Assembly: GCF_001517915.1 (NCBI RefSeq)
Contig: NZ_LOQI01000004.1
Coordinates: 1-50,520 of the forward strand
Source: Oceanivirga salmonicida
GTDB lineage: Bacteria > Fusobacteriota > Fusobacteriia > Fusobacteriales > Leptotrichiaceae
DNA: 50,520 nucleotides
Reading direction: 5' to 3'
Made by a program: the position numbers and the translations under genes. The notes under the pieces were generated by a model. The model saw nothing but the letters and a program-made list of their open reading frames with translations, ran no database searches and was not told the DNA's origin. Below, in pieces: positions 26,662 to 34,695 of this stretch. Numbering within the stretch: the first letter of the stretch is position 1; each line of letters opens with the position of its first letter.

Positions 26662-27083
26662 TGAAACCTAAAATAACGATTTTAAAAAATAGTACTGATT
26701 TATTTAATGTAGATATATTGAAAAATATACAAAAAAAATTACAAGATGATGATTTGGTATCTTTTAGAAAAAAAAATATAATTGATGATGATTATATTTT
26801 TGATAGAACTTCTTTTATAGAATCAAACTTAAAAGCATTAGGAGAATATAAAGAAAATTCAATTGATGATTTAATATTAAAAATTTCATACATGTATAGA
26901 ATAAGACCATTTGAGAAAAAAAACAAAGAATTTTTTAAAACTTGGTTAGACCTATATTTAGATAGAAAAATAAAAAAAAGAATAAATTGGAATAATATAG
27001 ACTATGAAATTTTTGAATTTATTTTAAAAAAAGATACAAATATGAATATTTTGAAAAAACTAATTGTTAATAATTTAATTTGA
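26661..27083 (+). CDS. degenerate Fic-like protein lacking the catalytic motif
   Basis: A 140-residue protein whose second half aligns with the preceding Fic: MYRIRPFEKKNKEFFKTWLDLYLDRKIKKRINWNNI corresponds to the neighbour's [33 protein letters not shown]. The catalytic His is Arg82, and the GNGRxxR loop has been replaced by lysines and phenylalanines, while the flanking helix (TWLDLYL) and the xINWN strand remain. It cannot be an active AMP transferase. The frame is fully open over 140 codons despite nine consecutive A at 26768-26776, which argues that the protein is made and kept. It could inhibit or dimerise with the preceding Fic protein, or be a decaying duplicate. Confidence 0.7.
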   Translation: MKPKITILKNSTDLFNVDILKNIQKKLQDDDLVSFRKKNIIDDDYIFDRTSFIESNLKALGEYKENSIDDLILKISYMYRIRPFEKKNKEFFKTWLDLYLDRKIKKRINWNNIDYEIFEFILKKDTNMNILKKLIVNNLI

Positions 27084-27101
27084 AAAATTAAAAGTAGGAG
27101 A
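27083..27101 (+). repeat. 19-bp direct repeat, right copy
   Basis: Identical to 26016-26034. It contains the ribosome binding site of ruvB. Together the copies bracket exactly the class III fic gene and the degenerate fic gene. Confidence 0.75.
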
Positions 27102-27108
27102 AAATATA

Positions 27109-28104
27109 ATGAGCGATAGATTTACTGACTTATCAGAACATATAGCAGAAGATAGTATAGGGAATAATTTAAGACCTAGAACTTTTGATGACTATATAGG
27201 TCAGGCTAAATTAAAGGAAGCAATGCAACTTTATATAAATGCAGCCAAAATGAGAAATGAAAATGTAGACCACATACTTTTATATGGTCCACCTGGTCTT
27301 GGTAAGACCTCATTAGCATATGTTGTTGCTAATGAAATGGGTAGAAGTATAAAAATAACTTCAGGGCCTGTTTTAGATAAGTCAGGAGATTTAGCTTCTA
27401 TATTATCTTCATTAGAAGATGGAGATGTATTATTTATTGATGAAATACATAGATTAAATACTAATGTTGAAGAAATACTTTACCCTGCTATGGAAGACGG
27501 GGAAATAGATATATTAATTGGTAAAGGACATGCTGCAAAAAGCATAAGAATAGAATTGCCTAGATTTACTTTAATAGGGGCAACAACTAATGCAGGAAAT
27601 TTATCAAGACCTTTAAGAGATAGATTTGGTGTTTCACATAGAATGGAATATTATACTGATGATGAATTAGGTTTAATAATTAAAAGAGGAGCTAGTATTT
27701 TAAATATTGCATATGAAGAAGATGCAATAGATATTATGGCTAAAAGAAGTAGGGGAACACCAAGACTTGCCAATAGACTATTAAAAAGAGCAAGAGATTA
27801 TGCAATGATCAAAGGAAATGGTATAATAGATGCAAAGTCGGTTTTAGGAATACTTGAAATGTTAGAAATAGATGAATATGGTTTAGATGCCATGGACAGA
27901 AGTATAATATATAAAATAATAGAAAACTATAATGGTGGACCTGTTGGACTTGAAACCTTATCTTTATTGTTAGGAGAAGATAAAAGAACGGTTGAAGAAG
28001 TTTATGAACCTTATTTAATTAAACAAGGTCTACTTAAAAGAACAAGTAGGGGTCGTGTAGTAACTGATAAAGCATATAGACACTTAGGTTTGGTGGCAGA
28101 CTAA
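27109..28104 (+). CDS. ruvB: Holliday junction branch migration DNA helicase RuvB
   Basis: AAA+ motor of the RuvAB branch-migration complex, 331 residues. The N-terminus LRPRTFDDYIGQ, Walker A GPPGLGKT (60-67), Walker B VLFIDEIHRLN, sensor 1 (TLIGATTNAGNLSRPLRDRFG) and the winged-helix end (RTSRGRVVTDKAYRHLG) are all typical. It has the binding site taggaga within the 19-bp repeat described above. ruvA and ruvC are not in the window. rsmE starts at its stop codon (TAATG). Confidence 0.97.
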   Translation: MSDRFTDLSEHIAEDSIGNNLRPRTFDDYIGQAKLKEAMQLYINAAKMRNENVDHILLYGPPGLGKTSLAYVVANEMGRSIKITSGPVLDKSGDLASILSSLEDGDVLFIDEIHRLNTNVEEILYPAMEDGEIDILIGKGHAAKSIRIELPRFTLIGATTNAGNLSRPLRDRFGVSHRMEYYTDDELGLIIKRGASILNIAYEEDAIDIMAKRSRGTPRLANRLLKRARDYAMIKGNGIIDAKSVLGILEMLEIDEYGLDAMDRSIIYKIIENYNGGPVGLETLSLLLGEDKRTVEEVYEPYLIKQGLLKRTSRGRVVTDKAYRHLGLVAD

Positions 28105-28814
28105 TGCTTAGTATAGTAATTGAAAAAGAAAATAAAATAGATGATAATATAATAATAAATAATGTAAGCGATATTAAACATATAGTTAATGTTTATAGAC
28201 TAAATGTAGGCGATGAAATAAGAGTTGTAGACAATGAATTTGAGTATTTAACTAATATAGTAAAAATTTCTAAAAAAGAAGTTTTACTTAAAGTTAAATC
28301 AAAAGATATTGATAAATATAGCCTAAATATAGATATAGATATTGCTATAGGAATAATAAAAAATGATAAAATGAAACTTCTTATAAAAAAATTAACTGAA
28401 ATAGGAGTTAATAATATAATACCACTTAAAACGGAAAGAGTAATTGTTAAAATCAATGAAAAAAAAGAAAAATGGGAAGAAGTAGTTAAAGAAGCCATGA
28501 AACAATGTAGAGCGGTTAAAAAAACTAATTTAACTGAGATACAAAGTTTAAGAGATTTAGACATAGATAAATATGATAAAATAGTGTTTATGTATGAGAA
28601 CTCTAATGAAAGTCTTAAATTACATGAAGCAGTAAGTTCAAAAGATAAAAAAGTTTTATGTATTATAGGACCAGAAGGTGGCTTTAGTCAAAAAGAAGTA
28701 GAATTTATGAAAAATAAAGGATTTTTAGAAATAAATTTAGGTAACAGAATATTAAGAGTAGAAACTGCTGCTATATTAGTAGCATCAGTACTAGCACATA
28801 ATTACGGTTATTAG
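28104..28814 (+). CDS. rsmE: 16S rRNA (uracil-1498-N3)-methyltransferase
   Basis: Methylates N3 of U1498 in 16S rRNA with S-adenosylmethionine. The 236-residue protein has an N-terminal PUA-like domain (VYRLNVGDEIRVVD) and the SPOUT methyltransferase end with the signatures IGPEGGFSQKEVEF and LGNRILRVETAAI, which form the knotted SAM site. Length is normal for RsmE. The start is coupled to ruvB by a one-base overlap. Confidence 0.95.
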   Translation: MLSIVIEKENKIDDNIIINNVSDIKHIVNVYRLNVGDEIRVVDNEFEYLTNIVKISKKEVLLKVKSKDIDKYSLNIDIDIAIGIIKNDKMKLLIKKLTEIGVNNIIPLKTERVIVKINEKKEKWEEVVKEAMKQCRAVKKTNLTEIQSLRDLDIDKYDKIVFMYENSNESLKLHEAVSSKDKKVLCIIGPEGGFSQKEVEFMKNKGFLEINLGNRILRVETAAILVASVLAHNYGY

Positions 28815-28835
28815 GAGTAAAAAAGGGGAAAAAGA

Positions 28836-29558
28836 GTGAAAAATTTAATGATACTTTTAATTATATTATTGCCATTATCTTTTATTCTCAAAGCCAAAAA
28901 AAATAACGATAATAAAAGTAATAATAACTTAAAAATTAAAGTAATTTCAACTAAAAAAGATGAGCCTGTTGATTTTGCATTTAAAATCTGGTGGATAGCA
29001 GTAAAGACAAATGATAAAAATGAAATAGCCAAAATATTAGAATTAAAAGATATACAAGCTTGTAATTGGGAAAGCGGAATAGAAAATGCATACGATGATA
29101 TGGTGTTTATAACACCGCAAATTGGAGAATGGACTATTGCCGTAGGAAGAGGTTTACTTCCTGGAGATAGTAAAGAAAGTATTGAAAAATTAGAAATTAT
29201 ATTAAATAAACTAAGTAGTAAATTTGGAGAAGCCCAATTTTTTGGCTCTCACAGAATTGTAGATTTTTATAATTGGATGAAGTCTACTAATGGTAAAATA
29301 GATAGAATTTATTCATATTCTGGGTATTATGGAGAAAATATAAAAATTTATGGAGAACCCACAGAAGTAGAAAAAAATTTAAAATTATATAATTCATTTT
29401 TAGAAGAAGCAAATACAGATGAGTATTTAGAACAAGAAGATTTGGTATATCCAGGTGAAGATCTTTTTTTAGAAATAGCTGAAAGTTGGAGTATAAATCC
29501 AAGTAAATTATCTGAAAGAGATGACATTAAAGATGAATTAGGAATAATAGGTAAATAA
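28836..29558 (+). CDS. exported or membrane-anchored protein of unknown function
   Basis: A 240-residue protein with an N-terminal hydrophobic segment (about residues 3-18), followed by a lysine- and asparagine-rich stretch; it is either a signal peptide or a single membrane anchor. The rest is soluble, with recurring aromatic motifs (DFAFKIWWIAV, GEWTIAVGRGLLPG, GSHRIVDFYNWMKS, YSYSGYYGENIKIYGEPTEVE) and an acidic tail (YPGEDLFLEIAESWSINPSKL). I do not recognise a named family with certainty. The start is GTG at 28836, seven bases after aaagggga; an ATG at 28848 would cut only four residues. It lies between rsmE and a lipoprotein gene. Confidence 0.7.
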   Translation: MKNLMILLIILLPLSFILKAKKNNDNKSNNNLKIKVISTKKDEPVDFAFKIWWIAVKTNDKNEIAKILELKDIQACNWESGIENAYDDMVFITPQIGEWTIAVGRGLLPGDSKESIEKLEIILNKLSSKFGEAQFFGSHRIVDFYNWMKSTNGKIDRIYSYSGYYGENIKIYGEPTEVEKNLKLYNSFLEEANTDEYLEQEDLVYPGEDLFLEIAESWSINPSKLSERDDIKDELGIIGK

Positions 29559-29583
29559 TTGAAAGTAAAAAAAGGAGAAAAAA

Positions 29584-30564
29584 ATGAGAAAAATTATTGG
29601 AATATTAATGTTAATGGGATTATTATCATGTGGAACTAATGATAAAATTCATGCAGATAGATTATCATTTTCTAATGATAAATATTATGTTTATTATAAC
29701 GAAGAAGTTATTGAAATACCAAAAGGTACATATATTACAAAGGATAATAAAATAGATGACTATTTCTTTAGTTTCTTTGGAAAACATGTTAAAGATGAAA
29801 AAAAATTATTATCAGATTTATCAAAATATTTTCCACATGGGATAAAAGCAATAGATACTTCTAATGAAGTACCTAGTACATCAGTTGAAATTCCTACTAT
29901 GAAATTAGAAGATAGAAATGTAATTGATAGTATAAGATTAGCAAATATATTGTCAGGTGGAGACGGTAAAGCCTTGATAGTAGTAGATCAAACTTCTGAT
30001 ATAGTTGACGTTAAAGAAACTGTAGCATTAGATCCTACTACATCATTAAAAGGAAAAAGTGTAACAATATTAAATGCTAATGGTTTAAATGGTTCTGCTA
30101 GTAAATTAGGAGAAAAATTAAAAACTGAATTAGAGATAATGTATAATGCTGAAAACTATAAAGAAAGAAGAAAAGCAACATACATACTTAATAATAAATT
30201 AACAGATGAAGAATTAGTTAAACTTATAAGTATATTAGGTATAAAATATGTAAGATTAGAAACAAAAGAAACTAATTTATACCCTGAATCTGACGCAGTT
30301 GTTATTTTAGGTGATGATAGAAAAGCTAATTTACCTATTAAAATATACTCAACTACTGGTGTTTCAGAATTAAAAGAAGCATTAAAGGCATATAATCCAA
30401 CAGTTTATAAAGCAAAATCAGGACAAGGAATAGTGGGGATAACTATAAAATATAGTCCAGAAGATATATTTATAGCTAATAAATTATCATCATTAATACC
30501 TGGTTCTAAACTAGAAAAAGATGAAAATTTAAAAAATAAAATAGAAATAACAACAAACAGATAG
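29584..30564 (+). CDS. lipoprotein with LytR C-terminal (LytR_C) domain
   Basis: A 326-residue lipoprotein: the signal peptide MRKIIGILMLMGLLSC ends in a lipobox with Cys16. The middle contains a segment like a LytR_C/LytR-associated domain: SVTILNANGLNGSASKLGEKLK followed by repeats of beta and alpha elements and AVVILGDD, the typical end of that domain. The rest is unassigned. The LytR_C domain is found in cell-envelope proteins, but its role is not defined. It has a strong site (aaaaggagaaa) and directly precedes rsfS, as is frequent in Fusobacteria by my recollection. Confidence 0.75.
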   Translation: MRKIIGILMLMGLLSCGTNDKIHADRLSFSNDKYYVYYNEEVIEIPKGTYITKDNKIDDYFFSFFGKHVKDEKKLLSDLSKYFPHGIKAIDTSNEVPSTSVEIPTMKLEDRNVIDSIRLANILSGGDGKALIVVDQTSDIVDVKETVALDPTTSLKGKSVTILNANGLNGSASKLGEKLKTELEIMYNAENYKERRKATYILNNKLTDEELVKLISILGIKYVRLETKETNLYPESDAVVILGDDRKANLPIKIYSTTGVSELKEALKAYNPTVYKAKSGQGIVGITIKYSPEDIFIANKLSSLIPGSKLEKDENLKNKIEITTNR

Positions 30565-30571
30565 GAGAAAA

Positions 30572-30886
30572 ATGTTAGATATAAAATTAAGAGTAGATAA
30601 AATAGTAGAAGTTATAGAAGGCAAAAAAGCACAAGATATAAAAGTATACAACATGATTAATAAAACGCCATATTATGACTATTCTATAATATGTACAGGA
30701 TCATCAAGTAGAAATGTTTTAGCAATATTAGATGCAGTAAAATCAGAAATAGATATTATAAAAAGTATAGAAGGACATAACGAAGGAGAATGGGTACTAG
30801 TAGATGGTGGAGATATAATAATTAATATTTTTACAAAAGATGCTAGGGAGTACTATCAATTAGATGAACTTTATGGAGAAATATAA
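30572..30886 (+). CDS. rsfS: ribosome silencing factor RsfS (Iojap/YbeB)
   Basis: Binds ribosomal protein uL14 and prevents joining of the subunits when nutrients run low. The 104-residue product has the family core: KAQDIKVYNM, YDYSIICTGSSSRNVLAI, EGEWVLVDGGDIIINIFTKDAREYYQLDELYGE. Length and conservation are typical. It lies four bases before mrdA and has the site aggagaaaa. Confidence 0.95.
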   Translation: MLDIKLRVDKIVEVIEGKKAQDIKVYNMINKTPYYDYSIICTGSSSRNVLAILDAVKSEIDIIKSIEGHNEGEWVLVDGGDIIINIFTKDAREYYQLDELYGEI

Positions 30887-30890
30887 ATAA

Positions 30891-32789
30891 ATGGAATTTA
30901 AAAGAGAAATTGATAAAGAGGATTATGGGAAAAGAAATGGCATCTTTTTAATAATAGTAGCGACTATCTTCTCTCTTTTGACTATTAGATTATATTATTT
31001 ACAAATAATAAAAGGTGATTACTATAAAGAAAAGGCTATAAGAAATAGTTTTAGAGAAAATATAGTAAAAGCTGCTAGGGGTAAAATATATGATATTAAT
31101 GGAGAACTTTTAGCTGAAAATTCTACTGGATATAAACTAATTCATAGATATACTAAACCTATAAGTTCTAGCGACAAAGAAATATTAATAAAACTACACG
31201 AAAAATCAGAAGAAGTATTAAGTAATATAAGTGAAACAAGAAGAAAGAAACTTTTAGATTTATATTTTGATATAAGTTATATGGCAAAAATTATGGAAAT
31301 AGATTATTTAGATCTTCTAGATACGTTTTATACAACTGTTCCATTAGGATTTGATCATGAAATCGTTGTAGATGAAGACATAGATATAGAAAAGGCATTG
31401 GTAGAAGTAGAAAAGTTACCTAATAATAGAATAGATATAGTAGAATATAACAAAAGAAAATATGTAGAAAAAGAATTAGCTTCGCATGTTATAGGTTATG
31501 TTAAACAAATAAATGGTAAAGAATATTCTGAGTTAAAAGATAAAGGATATAATATAGATGATTTAATAGGTAAAAAAGGTATAGAAAAACAATATGACTA
31601 TGAAATGAAAGGCATAGATGGTCGTGAATATGTAGAAGTTGATGTTAGAGGAAATGTTATAAAAAAATTAGATGAAGTTAAAGCAACAGCAGGAAATAAT
31701 GTATATCTTAGTATAAACGCAAGACTACAAAGATATATGACGCAATATATGAAAGATATTGTAGGAACTTTTATTGCAATAGATGTTAAAACGGGAAAAA
31801 TTTTAACTTTTGTAAGTTCACCCGAATTAGACTCTAACCTATTAAGTTCTAAAATTAATCAAAAAGAATGGAATGAAATAGTTAATTCTAAAAAAACACC
31901 TTTATTAAATAAAGGAATAGCAGGTCTTTATCCACCAGGTTCTACTTTTAAATCTGTAATGGGACTAGCAATATTAGAATCTGGAATAAGTCCTAGTTAT
32001 AAAATACATTCAACAGGTAAATTTGAGTATGGTAGAGCAGTTTTTAGAGATTCTCATTTGCATGGACATGGTTATGTAGATTTTTATAAATCAATAGAAG
32101 AATCAGTAAATACATATTACTATGCACTGGGACTTAAAATACCGAGAGAAAATATATATAAAGTTGCAACAAGTTTTGGTATAGGTCAAAAAACAGGCAT
32201 AGATATACCAGGAGAATTAGAAGGACTACTACCAACTCCTGAATGGAAAAAGAAAAAATATAAAAAATCTAGTAGAAAAAGATGGTTACCAGGAGATACT
32301 ATTAATTTATCAATAGGTCAGGGTTATTTATTAACTACACCTATTCAAATATTAATGGTTTATCAAGCAATAGCAAATAATGGAGTAAAATTAGAACCTA
32401 CATTAGTTGATAGATTTGTAAGTCAAACTGGAATGGTAACTATCAATGAAGCAAAAATAAAAAATAAAATAGATGTCAGTGATGAAAATCTTAAAATACT
32501 ACAAAAAGCACTAGAAATGGTGGTAAAAAACGATGGTGGAACAGCCAATATTTTAAGATTACCCTATGTGAATGTTTCTGCTAAAACAGGTACAGCACAA
32601 AATAGTGGTGGAGAAAATCATTCATGGATAGCGGGATATTTCCCGTCAGAAAATCCTAAAATAGCTTTTGTTTCATTTGTAGAAAATGGAGGTTATGGAG
32701 GAGTAGCAGCAGGAAGACAAGCAAGAGAATTTATAACACAATATTATAATAAAGGAGAAAAGAATATTGGAAAAGAAAATAAAAACTAA
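30891..32789 (+). CDS. mrdA: penicillin-binding protein 2
   Basis: Class B transpeptidase of the elongasome, which cross-links peptidoglycan during lateral growth; 632 residues. It has an N-terminal membrane anchor (about residues 17-38), a dimerisation/pedestal domain (KAARGKIYDINGELLAEN), and the transpeptidase domain with SxxK at 351-354 (STFK), SxN at 405-407 and KTG at 565-567. It supports rod shape together with RodA and MreB, none of which is in this window. It overlaps the RNase J gene by 23 bases. Confidence 0.95.
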   Translation: MEFKREIDKEDYGKRNGIFLIIVATIFSLLTIRLYYLQIIKGDYYKEKAIRNSFRENIVKAARGKIYDINGELLAENSTGYKLIHRYTKPISSSDKEILIKLHEKSEEVLSNISETRRKKLLDLYFDISYMAKIMEIDYLDLLDTFYTTVPLGFDHEIVVDEDIDIEKALVEVEKLPNNRIDIVEYNKRKYVEKELASHVIGYVKQINGKEYSELKDKGYNIDDLIGKKGIEKQYDYEMKGIDGREYVEVDVRGNVIKKLDEVKATAGNNVYLSINARLQRYMTQYMKDIVGTFIAIDVKTGKILTFVSSPELDSNLLSSKINQKEWNEIVNSKKTPLLNKGIAGLYPPGSTFKSVMGLAILESGISPSYKIHSTGKFEYGRAVFRDSHLHGHGYVDFYKSIEESVNTYYYALGLKIPRENIYKVATSFGIGQKTGIDIPGELEGLLPTPEWKKKKYKKSSRKRWLPGDTINLSIGQGYLLTTPIQILMVYQAIANNGVKLEPTLVDRFVSQTGMVTINEAKIKNKIDVSDENLKILQKALEMVVKNDGGTANILRLPYVNVSAKTGTAQNSGGENHSWIAGYFPSENPKIAFVSFVENGGYGGVAAGRQAREFITQYYNKGEKNIGKENKN

Positions 32790-34671
32790 AATTTCTAGTA
32801 AATTAGAAGAATTAACCAAAATGCCTAGTTTAGATACAAATAAGAAAAAAATAGTTAAAAATATGAATACAAATAATAAAAATAATAATAATAATAATAA
32901 TAATAATAGAAATAGTAACAACAACAATAGCAATACTAACAACAATAATAGTAGTAGCAATAGTAACAAAAATAATAATAAAAACAGTAATAACAATAAT
33001 AATGGTAATGAATTGGAAAAAACATATATAATACCATTAGGTGGTCTTGAAGAAGTTGGAAAGAACATGAATGTTATACAATATAAAGATGAAATGATAA
33101 TGGTTGATGCAGGATTAGCATTTCCATCAGATGAACATTTAGGTATAGATATAATAATACCTAATTTATCATTTTTAGAAAATAATGCAAATAAATTAAA
33201 GGCATTACTTTTAACACATGGACATGAAGATCATATAGGAGCAGTTCCATATGTATATCAAAAATTGGGAAATAAAATGGATTTATATGGAACTAAATTA
33301 ACAGTTGCATTTGCAAAAGCAAAATTTGAAAGAAAAGACATAAAAAAACCTAAATTTAAAGAAGTAAAAACAAGGCAAGTTATAAAACTTTCTAAATATT
33401 TTACTGCTGAATTTATAAGTGTAACACACAGTATAGCAGATTCTTGTGCCATATGTATAAAAACACCTAGTGCAACAATACTTCATACAGGAGATTATAA
33501 AATAGATTTAACACCAGTAAAAGGTGATGGATTTGACTTTTTAAGAATGGCACAATTAGGTGAAGAAGGTGTAGATTTATTAATGGCTGACAGTACAAAT
33601 TCATTAGTAAGTGGTTATACTCCATCTGAAAAAACTGTTGGTAAAAATATAGATGAAGAAGTTTCAAAAGCACAAGGGCGTGTAATAATTGCTGCATTTG
33701 CATCACATGTTCACAGAATACAACAAATAGTGGACGTAGCAGTAAAATATAATAGAAAAATAGCAGTTGATGGTAGAAGTATGTTGAAAAATTTTGATAT
33801 ATGTAAAAGATTAGGGTATTTAGATATTCCTAAAAACTTAATTATAAATATTGAAAAAAGTGAAAAAATGCAACCAAATAAAGTTATGATATTATGTACT
33901 GGAACACAAGGAGAGCCTTTAGCAGCATTATCAAAAATAGCAAATGGGACACATAAGTTTATAAATCTTAGAGAAAATGATACAGTAATAATTTCATCAA
34001 CACCTATACCAGGGAATGAAAAAGCAACTACGAAAAATGTAAATCAATTATTAAAAAGACAAGCAGATGTTGTATTTGAAAGATCTGTTGGAGTACACGT
34101 TTCAGGGCATGCAAGTCAAGATGAACAAAAACTTTTATTTAATTTAATTAAACCTAAATACTTTATGCCAGTACATGGTGAATATGCAATGTTAAAGAAA
34201 TATAAAGAAACTGCTATAATGACAGGAGTATTAGAAAAAAATGTAATATTAGCAGAAAACGGATTTAAAATAGGTATAGATAAAAATGGATGGAATTTAG
34301 CAGAAAAAGTTCCTTCTGGATTAACATTAATAGATGGTTCAAGAATGGGCGATGTAGGAAATTCAGTATTAAAAGATAGACAAAGTTTAGCAGATGATGG
34401 AATATTTGTTATGAATATACCTTTATATAAAAATGGTAAATATGGAGAACAAATAGAAATTGCAACTAGGGGATTTGTGTACATAAAAAATGCTGATGAA
34501 TTATTAATAGAAGCAAAAGAAATAATTAAATTAGAATTAAAAAATTTAGAAAGCCAAAAAGTGTATGAAATTTCTAAAATAAAACAAGTACTAAGAAGAA
34601 AAATATCTGATTATCTATACAAAAAAACAGGAAGGTCTCCTATGATTCTTCCGATAGTTATTGAAGTATAA
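32767..34671 (+). CDS. rnj: ribonuclease J with poly-asparagine N-terminal extension
   Basis: A metallo-beta-lactamase ribonuclease with endo- and 5'-exonuclease activity, central to mRNA turnover in bacteria without RNase E. Of 634 residues the core starts near residue 85 (TYIIPLGGLEEVGKNM) and includes the zinc motif HGHEDH (151-156) and HVSGHASQDEQ. Residues 32-80 are almost all Asn with some Ser and Lys, encoded partly by nine AAT triplets (32881-32907). The start is TTG at 32767 with GGAG seven bases upstream; the first ATG (32821) has no clear site. It overlaps mrdA by 23 bases. Confidence 0.92.
   Translation: MEKKIKTKISSKLEELTKMPSLDTNKKKIVKNMNTNNKNNNNNNNNNRNSNNNNSNTNNNNSSSNSNKNNNKNSNNNNNGNELEKTYIIPLGGLEEVGKNMNVIQYKDEMIMVDAGLAFPSDEHLGIDIIIPNLSFLENNANKLKALLLTHGHEDHIGAVPYVYQKLGNKMDLYGTKLTVAFAKAKFERKDIKKPKFKEVKTRQVIKLSKYFTAEFISVTHSIADSCAICIKTPSATILHTGDYKIDLTPVKGDGFDFLRMAQLGEEGVDLLMADSTNSLVSGYTPSEKTVGKNIDEEVSKAQGRVIIAAFASHVHRIQQIVDVAVKYNRKIAVDGRSMLKNFDICKRLGYLDIPKNLIINIEKSEKMQPNKVMILCTGTQGEPLAALSKIANGTHKFINLRENDTVIISSTPIPGNEKATTKNVNQLLKRQADVVFERSVGVHVSGHASQDEQKLLFNLIKPKYFMPVHGEYAMLKKYKETAIMTGVLEKNVILAENGFKIGIDKNGWNLAEKVPSGLTLIDGSRMGDVGNSVLKDRQSLADDGIFVMNIPLYKNGKYGEQIEIATRGFVYIKNADELLIEAKEIIKLELKNLESQKVYEISKIKQVLRRKISDYLYKKTGRSPMILPIVIEV
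32881..32907 (+). repeat. (AAT)9 microsatellite in the RNase J gene
   Basis: Nine perfect AAT triplets encode nine consecutive Asn. It forms the core of a longer Asn/Ser/Lys region from about 32862 to 33009. Slippage would change the number of residues but keep the frame. Confidence 0.9.
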
Positions 34672-34695
34672 AAATTAGGAGGATAAAAAAGAGCA

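Noticed and set aside
32673-33068. Leucine-rich open frame on the minus strand
   Set aside because: It is the antisense of the Asn-coding AAT/AAC tract of the RNase J gene; the leucine run is a by-product of the repeat and there is no binding site.
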